Source: Parasedimentitalea psychrophila
GTDB taxonomy: Bacteria; Pseudomonadota; Alphaproteobacteria; Rhodobacterales; Rhodobacteraceae
Direction: 5' to 3'
Length of the DNA stretch: 64,000 nucleotides
Assembly (NCBI RefSeq): GCF_030285785.1
Contig: NZ_CP127247.1
Coordinates: 2,689,501-2,753,500, forward strand
The translations under genes and the position numbers were made by a program. How positions within the stretch are numbered: position 1 is the first letter of the stretch; each line of letters begins with the position of its first letter. This document shows positions 39,415 to 48,427 of this stretch, in pieces. The notes beneath the pieces are model-generated. The model was not told where the DNA came from. It saw nothing but the letters and a program-made list of their open reading frames with translations, and did no database searches.

Positions 39415-42400
39415 GTGTCACGGACTTTACAGGATTTACTTTCTGCTCATGGATTGAATGATCTAGTTGAACTCTTCGCCGTCGAAAAAATCGATCCCTC
39501 GATGGTGCATGATCTGACTGACGATGATCTTAAAGAAATCGGTTTAAAGCTCGGTCAGCGCAAGCGGTTCCGCGCGGCGATCAACACAGAAACGGTTCCG
39601 TTTCCCGCCCGCCCGCGAATGCCTGCGGAACGACGACAGCTCACAGTGGCTTTCATAGATCTGGTGGACTCAACCACTTTGGCAACCACGCTGGACCCGG
39701 AAGATCTGCGAGAGGTCATCACAAGTTATCTCGACATTGCTGTTGCGACGATGAAGGCCCATGGTGGTTTCCTTGCCTATACTCAGGGTGACGGGCTGAT
39801 GGTGTATTTCGGCTATCCCGTGGCGCAAGAGGACGATCCCTCGCGTGCTATCCGTGCTGCATTGGCCACGGCCGCAGTCGTTCAGGGGATGGAAACGCTG
39901 GCACCCAATCCGCTGAAGGTGCGCATCGGTGTGGCTACTGGCCGGGTCGTTGTCGGAGATATGCCCGGCGATTCCGCGACCCCGAGGGATTTTGTTGTTG
40001 GAGAAACGCCAAACCTTGCTACGCGGATGCAAAGTCTTGCCAATCCCGGCGAAGTTGTCGTGGCCGAAGCGACCCAGCATCTGACCAGCGGCACCTTTGA
40101 TTTCGACGCGCGCGGATCGGTCTTGGTCAAGGGGTTTGGCGAGCTTCGCACCGTTTTTGCAGTGATACGGGAAACCACCGGCAAGAGCCGGTTCGATGCA
40201 CACGCAGTGGATGGGGTGCAATCGATCGTTGGCCGAGAAGCAGAACTTAAGACGCTCGCCGGTTATTGGGATGCAGCCTGCGCCGGCAACGGGAATATTT
40301 GCCTGATCGAAGGCCCCCCGGGCATCGGCAAGTCCCGGCTGGTGCGTGGTATCTATTCTCTGGCGGGCCGCGCGGCGGTTGAATGGCAATGCGCGCCACA
40401 CCTGACCAACCGCGCATTGCACCCGATGGTGGCCGAACTGGAGCGTGATGCCGGGATCAAGCGCAGCGACACCGCAGACATCCGGCAAGCCAAGGCAGCG
40501 GCTCTGATCGCGGATACACAGGGTCTGTCTGAAGCCGACCTGCCTTATCTGGCCAGTCTTGTCAGCGCACCAATGGAAAATGGTGCGCAGCTGGAAGCTC
40601 AGGTCCGCGCCCGGTTGACGTTCGAGGCTCTAAAGCGGCGCGTTGAGGGTATGACAACCTTAGGACCGGTGCTTGTCGTGCTGGAAGATGCCCATTGGGC
40701 CGACCCCACGACGCTGGAATTCCTTGATCTGTTGTCCGAGCATATAGCGGATCTGCCACTTTTGCTCCTAGTGACCTTCCGTCCTAGGTTTACACCGTCC
40801 GACACTCTGAAATCGTCAGGCGAAACGCTTATACTGGAGCCGCTTGATCCTGATGCTGGAATCGCTCTGGTAAACAATATCGGAGGCGAGGGTACCCTGC
40901 CGGTGGTGTTGGCACGGCGGATTATCGAAAAAACCGATGGTGTGCCACTGTTTATCGAAGAACTGACCAAATCGATTCTTGATGCGGCGCTGGACGATGA
41001 CGCAGTGATGGCAGAGAGCCATGATGTGGTGGACATCCCGACTACGTTGCAGGCTTTGTTGATGTCGCGCCTTGACCGAACCGGGGTGGCCAAAGAGGTT
41101 GCTCAGCTTGGCGCGGTTATAGGACGCGAGTTCACTGTGCAGATGATCAACGCAATTGCGCCGGTCGGTTCGGATCTGGATGTTTCCTTTCAACTGCTGG
41201 AGGGGTCCGAACTTCTCCATCGTGGCGGGCTATTGGGACCGGAATACTTCGTGTTCAACCACGCACTTGTGCAGGACACAGCCTACGAATCCATGCTGCG
41301 CAGCAGGCGGCAGGAGGTTCACCTCGCACTTGCCCTCGCAATGTTGAACGGGGAACCGGCATTTGGGGTGCAAGAGCCGGAAACAATCGCCAGGCATTGC
41401 GAATTCGGTGGCTTGATAGAAGAAGCGATCGAATATTGGACGCTGGCGGGTCATGAAGCGATGGACCGTGTCGCGAACCTTGCCGCCCTCGCGCACTTCA
41501 CTTCGGCTTTGCACCTTCTGGAAAACCAACCCGAAGGATCAAAGCGCGAGGATTCAGAGCTTGGTATCCAGATGGCGCTCATGGCTGTCAGCATGTCGAT
41601 CTATGGCTGGGGCTCTTCCAAGGTAGCGGATGCTGCGTTTCGATCCCGTGACATCGCGCGCAGCCTGAATAATGGCGAAGCGCTTTATGGTGCGACCTGG
41701 GGTATTTGGACGATGCACTTCCTGCGCGGCGAGCTTGTGCATGGGATCAATGTGGCTCAGGAAGTTAGCAACATGGCCGACGCGGTTGGCGCGCCACTGC
41801 TGCTAACGACAGCTGATCACGCCGTGTGCTATACGCAATATTACCGTGGTGAATTGCGTGAGGCCTTTGACCGTTATGTTTTGGGTATGTCGCGCTTTGA
41901 TCCGGCTGTCGATGTTGAGATCATGAAAAATTTCCAGATCACCAGCGGGCTTGCGCTGATGGATTCCGGCGCTGCTTCCGCGTGGCTCATGGGCCGTGAG
42001 GCAGAGGCAGTCGAGGGCATGCAGCAAATGTTGAGCTATATGGATCAACTAGATCACTCTCCGTCCTATGCCTATGGGCTTGGCGCACTTGGGCACTTTT
42101 CCATGGTCCAGCGCAACTGGGCCCGGATGGCCGAAGTTGCGGAGCAGAACAAGGCACTGTCCTCAGATCTTGGATACCTGATGTGGGAGAGGGTGGCGGA
42201 TTTGCAACTCGTCATTTCACGCGCGTATTTGGACAACAAGCTGGCCGAGAGCGTGGACCAGGCACGCACGGCACAGGATCAATTTACCGCCTCCGGAACC
42301 CGCTTAACGGAGCTGCTCAGCATCCCACCCGTCGTGGAAATGATGATCGCGGCCGACCGGGCCGAAGATGGGCTGAAGCTGGTGGAAGACCGGATCGCAC

Positions 42401-42591
42401 GCGCGCTGAAACACCATGAAAGATTGAACCTTGCAGATCTGTACCGGGCACGCGGATTGGCCTTTCAGGCGCTTGGAGACCTAAAGCGGGCGCAAGGTGA
42501 TTTGGAAATCGCCCGGAAGATAGCACAAGCTCAAGGCGCGGTGAAACTAGTTGAACGCGCGGAATTGCAACTGAAGGAATTGGTCGCCTGA
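39415..42591 (+). CDS. SAM domain-adenylate/guanylate cyclase-AAA-TPR protein
   Basis: 1058 residues from a GTG with AAGGGGGC six bases upstream. Domains in order: SAM domain (about 3-57), class III nucleotide cyclase domain (about 70-250), STAND-type ATPase (from 272; Walker A GPPGIGKS at 300-307, Walker B LVVLEDAHWAD near 420), and a long alpha-helical TPR-like region to the end. Cyclase residues are present: metal-binding Asp82 and Asp126 (QGDGLMVYFG), and Asn200/Arg204 (NLATR) for the transition state, so activity is expected. Product likely cAMP. The encapsulin operon starts 76 bases downstream in the same direction, which suggests a regulatory or signalling link; whether they share a transcript is not shown. 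Confidence 0.88.
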   Translation: MSRTLQDLLSAHGLNDLVELFAVEKIDPSMVHDLTDDDLKEIGLKLGQRKRFRAAINTETVPFPARPRMPAERRQLTVAFIDLVDSTTLATTLDPEDLREVITSYLDIAVATMKAHGGFLAYTQGDGLMVYFGYPVAQEDDPSRAIRAALATAAVVQGMETLAPNPLKVRIGVATGRVVVGDMPGDSATPRDFVVGETPNLATRMQSLANPGEVVVAEATQHLTSGTFDFDARGSVLVKGFGELRTVFAVIRETTGKSRFDAHAVDGVQSIVGREAELKTLAGYWDAACAGNGNICLIEGPPGIGKSRLVRGIYSLAGRAAVEWQCAPHLTNRALHPMVAELERDAGIKRSDTADIRQAKAAALIADTQGLSEADLPYLASLVSAPMENGAQLEAQVRARLTFEALKRRVEGMTTLGPVLVVLEDAHWADPTTLEFLDLLSEHIADLPLLLLVTFRPRFTPSDTLKSSGETLILEPLDPDAGIALVNNIGGEGTLPVVLARRIIEKTDGVPLFIEELTKSILDAALDDDAVMAESHDVVDIPTTLQALLMSRLDRTGVAKEVAQLGAVIGREFTVQMINAIAPVGSDLDVSFQLLEGSELLHRGGLLGPEYFVFNHALVQDTAYESMLRSRRQEVHLALALAMLNGEPAFGVQEPETIARHCEFGGLIEEAIEYWTLAGHEAMDRVANLAALAHFTSALHLLENQPEGSKREDSELGIQMALMAVSMSIYGWGSSKVADAAFRSRDIARSLNNGEALYGATWGIWTMHFLRGELVHGINVAQEVSNMADAVGAPLLLTTADHAVCYTQYYRGELREAFDRYVLGMSRFDPAVDVEIMKNFQITSGLALMDSGAASAWLMGREAEAVEGMQQMLSYMDQLDHSPSYAYGLGALGHFSMVQRNWARMAEVAEQNKALSSDLGYLMWERVADLQLVISRAYLDNKLAESVDQARTAQDQFTASGTRLTELLSIPPVVEMMIAADRAEDGLKLVEDRIARALKHHERLNLADLYRARGLAFQALGDLKRAQGDLEIARKIAQAQGAVKLVERAELQLKELVA

Positions 42592-42667
42592 GCGACGGGG
42601 CAATCTTGAGTACGCCTCAGCCGGAATGAAATTTTTTACGCTGTAACGGTGGCATAGGGGAAAAACC

Positions 42668-43555
42668 ATGAGCGAAACGTTAAACTGGAATGACGATCAA
42701 TGGAACAAGGTCCGCCAGACCGTTCACGATCAGGCGTTGCGCGCTCGCGTCGCAGCTTCGTTTCTGCCTCTGTTCGGACCTTTGCCCAACGATGCGCAAA
42801 TGGTGCCGTCCAACACACTGAAATACCACAGCCCAGGTTCGGGGAGCGTCGGTCGAATGCGCATTGACGACTACACGTCAATTCGGCTGACTTCGCTTTC
42901 CGTGAATGTCTATCTCAAGAATGCGCAGGTCGCTGATCCTGAACTGACCAGCGCGCTTATCATGTTTCGCCGCGCCGCCAACATTATTGCGCGTGTCGAG
43001 GATGCAATCATTTTCAACGGTCAAGAAGACACTAACGATGGTCCCAAGAGCGATGCCGGGATTAGTATCGCCGATAAAGTCTGGCGCGTCAGCGGCGGGC
43101 AGAAAACGCTGGGCCTGATCAAGGAGGGCGAGGACGCAAACAAGCAAAAGATTGAGCCAGACAATGAAGATTCTGATACGGGGCAACAGGTATTTCATGC
43201 CGTTGTGAACGCGATCCAAAAAATCGAGAAGCAAGGCTATCACGGCCCCTTTGCCTGCGTGATGTCCGATAGTCTATTTACTGCGATCACCAAGCCAATG
43301 CCGGCGTCGATGATCCTGCCGCGTGACAGCATCCTGCCTTTCCTCGATGCACCACTTCTACGTTCCAGTGCCTTGCCCGACGGAAAGGCCATTGTTGTGT
43401 CGCTTCACGGTGCCCCGGTCGAGATTGTCGTCCCCAACGACATCTCGGTGCGTCACCTGCAGACGACCCCCGAGGCAGAGCATGTCTTTCGGGTGCAGCA
43501 ACGTTTTGTCCTGCGCATCAAAGAGCCAGGAGCGATCGCGACAATCTTCAAGTAA
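42668..43555 (+). CDS. Encapsulin (Linocin_M18/HK97-fold shell protein)
   Basis: 295 residues. Seen along the length of family 1 encapsulins: an N-terminal helix with WNDDQWNKVRQTVHDQA and FLPLFGPL (matching the start that binds cargo peptides in known shells), FRRAANIIARVEDAIIFNG (the spine-helix segment with the VEDxxIFNG motif), VVNAIQKIEKQGYHGPFACVMSD in the peripheral domain, and the closing strand FRVQQRFVLRIKEPGAIATIF. Such proteins assemble into 24-42 nm icosahedral protein compartments. Compared with typical members (about 265 residues) it has an extra acidic loop near residues 135-175 (EGEDANKQKIEPDNEDSDTG). Ribosome site AGGGGAAA. First gene of a four-gene operon with no ferritin-like or peroxidase cargo; the partners are isoprenoid-type enzymes. 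Identification by motif order is firm; the subfamily is not. Confidence 0.85.
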   Translation: MSETLNWNDDQWNKVRQTVHDQALRARVAASFLPLFGPLPNDAQMVPSNTLKYHSPGSGSVGRMRIDDYTSIRLTSLSVNVYLKNAQVADPELTSALIMFRRAANIIARVEDAIIFNGQEDTNDGPKSDAGISIADKVWRVSGGQKTLGLIKEGEDANKQKIEPDNEDSDTGQQVFHAVVNAIQKIEKQGYHGPFACVMSDSLFTAITKPMPASMILPRDSILPFLDAPLLRSSALPDGKAIVVSLHGAPVEIVVPNDISVRHLQTTPEAEHVFRVQQRFVLRIKEPGAIATIFK

Positions 43556-43567
43556 GGGCCGGTCGCT

Positions 43568-44419
43568 ATGTCTGAGTATACCGCCAACGGCCTGACATTG
43601 CACTGGAGTGAACCCGTCATTGACGCGGCTCGCGGGATGCAGCGCGTGGTAGTAAAAGCGTCTCCGTCTGACCCGGCCAACGTCCTGCGCATCATTTACG
43701 CGCAAGGAAACGGTCCGGAAGGCATGATCCGCGGGTGGCCGACGGGAAGCGACACTGAAACCGGGCTACAGACCTTTGCCGCCGATCTGCCGCGCGCTCT
43801 TCCAGGTAAGAAACTGCGTTGGCGCCCGGTTCTGACGAGCGGCATCAGGGAGGCGGACCCGGGTAGGGGCTGGCAAGAGGTGGAGCCACCTGCGTCACCC
43901 CGTCCGCCTACGGATACGAAGCCCTTCAAGCATCGACTGGAGTTTTTCGCGCGCGCCACTGCGCCGCTTGATCCGAACCCCATCGTGATCGGTGACACGC
44001 CCGATGGGCTTCACATTGTTTACCCGCTTGCAAAGGGTGGCACGGTTATCGGCCCACGGATCAACGGCGTCTATGATCAGCACGGCGGTGACTGGATGAG
44101 AATTCGCAGCGACGGGATGGGCGTTGTCGGCGTGCGCGCAGTGCTAAGAACCTCAGACGGTGCGAACCTGTTGACCGAGTACAGCGGCCTCGTCGATTTC
44201 GGGCGCGACGGTCAAAAGCGTCTTCTGAGCGGCGACCCACCTCCCCAGGCCGAGGCCTGCCTGACGCCGCGTTTCGTGACAGCGCACCCTGACTGGCTGT
44301 GGATCAACCGCTTGCAGATGATCGCGTTCGGGCGTGTCACATTCGCGACGCTGCTTGTCGAATATGACCTTTATATAATGCACTCCGAGGCGACAAACGT
44401 GGATGAGGAAAACGCATGA
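43568..44419 (+). CDS. DUF3237-domain protein with unknown N-terminal domain
   Basis: 283 residues, 12 bases after the encapsulin. Residues about 122-275 are a DUF3237 (UPF0311) beta-barrel: IGDTPDGLHIVYPLAKGGTVIGP, GDWMRIRSDGMGVVGVRAVLRTSDGANL and the end WLNRLQM-like WINRLQMIAFGRV. Residues 1-110 (start MSEYTANGLTLHWSEPVID) match nothing I know and are joined by a Pro-rich linker (PPASPRPPTDTKPF). DUF3237 proteins have no established function. Its stop overlaps the start of the FAD oxidoreductase gene (ATGA), so translation is coupled. Confidence 0.75.
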   Translation: MSEYTANGLTLHWSEPVIDAARGMQRVVVKASPSDPANVLRIIYAQGNGPEGMIRGWPTGSDTETGLQTFAADLPRALPGKKLRWRPVLTSGIREADPGRGWQEVEPPASPRPPTDTKPFKHRLEFFARATAPLDPNPIVIGDTPDGLHIVYPLAKGGTVIGPRINGVYDQHGGDWMRIRSDGMGVVGVRAVLRTSDGANLLTEYSGLVDFGRDGQKRLLSGDPPPQAEACLTPRFVTAHPDWLWINRLQMIAFGRVTFATLLVEYDLYIMHSEATNVDEENA

Positions 44420-46575
44420 CCGAGAAAGTTGTAATCCTGGGTGGCGGCGTCGCTGGTATGAGTGCTGCACACGAGTTGATCGAACGGGGATATGAGGTTG
44501 AAATCCTCGAACGTCAGATCGTCGCGGGCGGCAAGGCGCGCTCGATTCCGGTGATGGAGGGGCAGGGAGATCACGGTTCGAAAAAGCGCCATATGGAGGC
44601 GCTAAGGGAATGGCGGGATGTCGACGGTGCGAAGGTCCCTCCAGGAGTGAAACGCCCGTGGCTGCCGGGCGAACATGGTTTCCGCTTCTTTCCCAACTTC
44701 TACCGCCACATCCCCGATACGATGTCGCGCATCCCCTATTACAACAAGGGAACCGTGCTGGATAACCTCACGGACGCCACGGGAATGCTGGTCGCGCTTT
44801 ATGACGAGGCGGGGATTGTTCTGCCGGAACGCTTCCCGCGCAACCTCAAGGAAGTGTCCAACGCGCTGCAGACTTTTCTCTACGGGATTTCGCCCCGCGA
44901 TCAGATTGCCTTTGACGATATCGAACATTTCGCCGGTTGCATCTGGCGGATCATGACGACCTGCAAGGAGCGCCGCTTTGACGAATACGAGCGCATCGGC
45001 TGGTGGGAGTTCATCGGGGCGGAAAACCGGTCAGAAGCTTATCAAAAATTCCTTGCTATTGGCATTACCCGATCTCTGGTGGCGGCCAAGGCGCGCGCGG
45101 CAAGCACCAAGACGATCGGCGACATCTTTATGCAGCTGCTTTTCGGGATAATCGCACCCGAATCCGCCTCGAACCGGCTATTGAACGGGCCCACCAATCT
45201 CGTGTGGATCCAGCCCTGGCTGGACTATCTGCAAGAACGCGGCGTGGTCTATCATTTCGAAACCACCGTGACTGGGATCGACTGCAAGGGCGGCCGCATC
45301 ACTGGTATCAGCGCCGAGAAAAACGGGCTGCCCTATCAGGTAACCGGCGACTGGTATATTGGTGCGCTGCCAGTTGAGCGCATGGCACCTCTGATCACCA
45401 AAGAGATGTCCGACATCGATTCCTCTCTGGCGCAACTGACGTCGCTGGCGCGGAATGTGCAGTGGATGAATGGTATTCAGTTCTACCTCACTCGGGACGT
45501 CAAACTGATCGATGGCCATGTGATCTTTATCGACAGCGCATGGGCGCTGACGGCGGTGTCGCAGCGGCAATTCTGGCCCGATATCAATTTCGAGAACTGG
45601 GGCGATGGAAAAACCCGTGGGCTTTTGTCCGTCGACATCTCGGAATGGGATTATCCAGGGATGAACGGTAAGACCGCGCGAGACTGCACTCGCCAGGAGA
45701 TCGCCGATGAGGTCTGGTCGCAGCTCAAGCGCAGCCTGAATTACGACGGCCAGGAGACGTTATGTGATGAAGACCTGAAATACTGGTTCCTGGACCCTGA
45801 TATCGTCAACGACCCAAGTGATCCGGGACGGATGACGAATGTGGAGCCGCTCCTGGTCAACCGCGTGAACACGTGGCGTTTGCGTCCCGAGGCCGGCACC
45901 CAGATCCACAATTTTTTGCTCGCTTCGGACTATGTGCGCACGAATACTGATCTGGCCACAATGGAAGGCGCCAACGAAGCGGCCCGGAGGGCGGTGAATA
46001 CGATTCTTGAGCGCGGCGGGTCAGAGGCCACGCGCTGCAAGATATGGGATCTGCACGAACCTGACGCACTGGAACCGCTGCGGGCGTATGACAAGGCGCG
46101 CTATCATGCAGGTCTGCCTTGGGATGACCGGCTGACAGTTGCGGTGCAGGCCTCGCTGAAGATGGGGCAATCAGCCGTGGGCACCGAATATGGCGGCGAT
46201 GGTCTGCTTGCAGTCATAGCCCCCTTCACGGCCGAGATGTCCAAGCCCGACAGCCTGCTGAACGATCCTGTTCTCGCCGATGCTCTGCGCATGATCGGCC
46301 CTCCAAAGGGCATTATGTCAGCGATCGCTAGGGATCTCCCCGGATTGGGTGGTAATTTTTCCGGAACAAAAGAGGTCTCGGCTTTGGCCGGAGATCTCGC
46401 CGGTAGGACCGATCTTGTGAACAAGCCACCTTTGCCGGGGTCTGAAAATGGCGTAGGCCCCGATATCCTGAAAGCGCAGATCGACGATACGGCCCATCCA
46501 TTGGGCGCGAAACACAGCAACAACGACGACCCGACCGAGCCGGTACCACGCCTGCGTGTGACACAAATCGGGTAG
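44416..46575 (+). CDS. FAD-dependent oxidoreductase, phytoene desaturase-like
   Basis: 719 residues. FAD-binding Rossmann motif GGGVAG at 9-14, with the glutamate of ILER following; GGKARS and HGFRFFPNFYRHIPDTM are typical of the carotenoid/squalene desaturase and hydroxysqualene dehydroxylase branch of the flavin amine-oxidase superfamily. The C-terminal FAD contact lies near YVRTNTDLATMEGANEAARRAVN. About 130 further residues (590-719) form a Gly/Pro/Asp-rich, probably disordered tail that ends PRLRVTQIG. The pattern L-x-V-x-x-I in its last seven residues resembles encapsulin targeting peptides (LTVGSL type). Substrate likely an isoprenoid chain, given the adjacent prenyl synthase. Known: flavin desaturases act on membrane lipids; inferred: cargo of the encapsulin. 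Confidence 0.82.
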   Translation: MTEKVVILGGGVAGMSAAHELIERGYEVEILERQIVAGGKARSIPVMEGQGDHGSKKRHMEALREWRDVDGAKVPPGVKRPWLPGEHGFRFFPNFYRHIPDTMSRIPYYNKGTVLDNLTDATGMLVALYDEAGIVLPERFPRNLKEVSNALQTFLYGISPRDQIAFDDIEHFAGCIWRIMTTCKERRFDEYERIGWWEFIGAENRSEAYQKFLAIGITRSLVAAKARAASTKTIGDIFMQLLFGIIAPESASNRLLNGPTNLVWIQPWLDYLQERGVVYHFETTVTGIDCKGGRITGISAEKNGLPYQVTGDWYIGALPVERMAPLITKEMSDIDSSLAQLTSLARNVQWMNGIQFYLTRDVKLIDGHVIFIDSAWALTAVSQRQFWPDINFENWGDGKTRGLLSVDISEWDYPGMNGKTARDCTRQEIADEVWSQLKRSLNYDGQETLCDEDLKYWFLDPDIVNDPSDPGRMTNVEPLLVNRVNTWRLRPEAGTQIHNFLLASDYVRTNTDLATMEGANEAARRAVNTILERGGSEATRCKIWDLHEPDALEPLRAYDKARYHAGLPWDDRLTVAVQASLKMGQSAVGTEYGGDGLLAVIAPFTAEMSKPDSLLNDPVLADALRMIGPPKGIMSAIARDLPGLGGNFSGTKEVSALAGDLAGRTDLVNKPPLPGSENGVGPDILKAQIDDTAHPLGAKHSNNDDPTEPVPRLRVTQIG

Positions 46576-47643
46576 ATGGCAATGGAGCAAGCGGCGGCAA
46601 AGCCCGACCACACGGCGTTTCTAAACACGCTGCAACGCTACGGCGATGCTGCGCGTGCCGCGCTGCTTGAGCGTATACCAATGGCAGAGCCATATGCTCA
46701 CCTTTATGGCCCGATGCGGGCCTATATCGAAAATTCCGGAAAAGGTCTGCGCCCCGCACTTTTGATTGCGACCTGCAAGGCGTTTGGTGGTCGCGAAGAA
46801 GATGCGCTGCCCTCGGCTGCGGTGATCGAGCTTTTGCACAACGCTTTTCTGATCCATGACGACATCGAGGATGTCAGCGATTTCCGCCGCGGGCGGCCCT
46901 GTCTTCATCACGAAATCGGCGTGCCGCTAGCGATCAATATGGGCGATGCGATGCAGACCATGGCATTGCGCCTGCTGCGCGGAAATCTGAGCACGTTAAG
47001 CCCTAGGACGGGTGTCCGAGTGGTGGCCGAGTTCGACCATTTGCTGAAAGAGTCGATGGAAGGTCAGGCGCTTGAGCTGGGTATGATCCGGGACAATACG
47101 CTTGATATCGGACCCGCGGACTATCTTCGGATGACGTTGAAAAAGACCTGCTGGTACAGCTTTATCCAACCCTGCCGTATCGGCGCTCTGATCGCCCGGC
47201 CGAATGATGTGGCATCGGGGAGGTTGCAGCTCGACGATTTTAATGCGTTTGGCTTCTTTCTAGGGGCGGCTTTTCAGATACAGGACGATGTGCTTAACCT
47301 GATCGGATCGCAGCAAAAATATGGCAAGGAGATCGGTGGAGATATCTATGAAGGCAAGCGCACTCTGATGCTGGCAAGGCTCGCGAAGCTGGCCGATCTG
47401 GACGAGCGGGACAAACTGCATAGCTTCCTCGCCAAGCCTCGTGCGGCCCGGTCGGAAACGGAAATCAGTTGGGTGCTGAACCGGATGCAGGCACATGACT
47501 GCATCTGCTACGCCCAACGCGCAGCGCGCAATCTGCTGGAAGCCGCGCAAAAAGCCTTTGATCCGCTTTTCTGCGATGCTCAGCCCGAAGATCGCCAGTT
47601 CATCTCGGATTGTATGGAATACATGATATCGAGGGATGTCTGA
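46576..47643 (+). CDS. Polyprenyl diphosphate synthase
   Basis: 355 residues, beginning on the base after the preceding stop. All trans-prenyltransferase marks are present: GKGLRPAL at about 55-62, first aspartate-rich motif DDIED at 95-99 with RRGRP following, GDAMQTMA, and the second motif QIQDDVLN at 235-241, then KEIGGDIYEGKRTL. It condenses isopentenyl diphosphate with an allylic diphosphate. The second motif ends in Asn in place of Asp, as in some short-chain synthases, so C20 or shorter product is possible but not certain. Last gene of the encapsulin operon; no targeting-peptide-like tail. Confidence 0.88.
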   Translation: MAMEQAAAKPDHTAFLNTLQRYGDAARAALLERIPMAEPYAHLYGPMRAYIENSGKGLRPALLIATCKAFGGREEDALPSAAVIELLHNAFLIHDDIEDVSDFRRGRPCLHHEIGVPLAINMGDAMQTMALRLLRGNLSTLSPRTGVRVVAEFDHLLKESMEGQALELGMIRDNTLDIGPADYLRMTLKKTCWYSFIQPCRIGALIARPNDVASGRLQLDDFNAFGFFLGAAFQIQDDVLNLIGSQQKYGKEIGGDIYEGKRTLMLARLAKLADLDERDKLHSFLAKPRAARSETEISWVLNRMQAHDCICYAQRAARNLLEAAQKAFDPLFCDAQPEDRQFISDCMEYMISRDV

Positions 47644-47805
47644 CGCCAGGTGGCCACTTCATTTACCCGCCTGGACCTATACTTGTCGCAAAAGTGTCGT
47701 TTCGCCGCCACCGTATCTCAAGAAAAAACAAAGTGGTTGGATGAGATCGGAATACGAACCCGGATTGCCGGATGAGGACCAGTGCCCAATCGGACCGATA
47801 GCATC

Positions 47806-48279
47806 CTAGCTATTTTGGTTCACTTCATATTCCACGATAAAAATTACAGAATCCGGATTGTTTCCGGTCACACGACCGCTATAGACGCCCGGTTTGGTCG
47901 AATGCGGGATCTGTACATGCACTTCTAAGCGCTGACTGCCGCCCGGTGGGATGGTAAGTTGCGCGGGTTTCAATTGGATGAGATTAGCGGAAATGGCGCA
48001 ACCAGAGCGGCTTTGAAGGTCACCAGGTGACAGGTCGAGTGTTACAGGTCCGCCATCATCATTTGCCGCAATACTTAAAACGATCACACCGCTTTCACCG
48101 GGTTGAACCAATTTACGGCACCGAAACCGACCGCCCAACGCGTGTTGTGGCCCTGCCTCCGTTGACAAGATCGACAGCGCAATCTTCTCCATATCAACAT
48201 TGTCGTCGACAATTTCAGTGTCGACTTCGGTTATCTTGTCAATTTGTTTTTGCCACAGTTTTCGCTCAAAATAGGGCAC
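47806..48279 (-). CDS. Small Ig-fold-like protein of unknown function
   Basis: 157 residues from the GTG at 48279, preceded by GGAGG at eight bases; a GTG five codons earlier is less well placed. N-terminal 45 residues are charged and helical (YFERKLWQKQIDKITEVDTEIV); the rest is beta-rich with PAQLTIPPGGSQRLEVHVQIPHSTKPGVYSGRV, a pattern typical of bacterial Ig-like domains that bind other proteins. No signal peptide, so cytoplasmic. It is convergent with the encapsulin operon and inside the IS6-bounded segment. Possible partner of the shell system; that is only suggested by position. Confidence 0.5.
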   Translation of the reverse strand: MPYFERKLWQKQIDKITEVDTEIVDDNVDMEKIALSILSTEAGPQHALGGRFRCRKLVQPGESGVIVLSIAANDDGGPVTLDLSPGDLQSRSGCAISANLIQLKPAQLTIPPGGSQRLEVHVQIPHSTKPGVYSGRVTGNNPDSVIFIVEYEVNQNS

Positions 48280-48427
48280 TGATGCGTCCTCCACTGCTTG
48301 GACCTAGTGTGCGGTCTCATAGGTCCTCTGTAAAGGGAATTGACTTTCGAACGGACAATACGGCCCTGTCGGTCCTGTCAGAGGAAACTCGGTTGTGAAG
48401 GGCAGGGTGGCGATTTTTCTTCTCGGC

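Noticed and set aside
39155-39457. Small plus-strand open frame before the cyclase gene
   Set aside because: No family pattern, overlaps the cyclase start with its GTG and good ribosome site, and has no ribosome site of its own.
42668-43555. Shell protein as a capsid gene of the neighbouring prophage
   Set aside because: It lies outside the prophage ruin, beside metabolic genes in a tight operon, and its motif order fits Linocin_M18 encapsulins; no terminase, portal or protease is adjacent.
47700-47805. tRNA-like segment after the prenyl synthase
   Set aside because: Sequence such as GAACCCGGATTGCCGG hints at tRNA arms, but no cloverleaf pairing could be built by eye.
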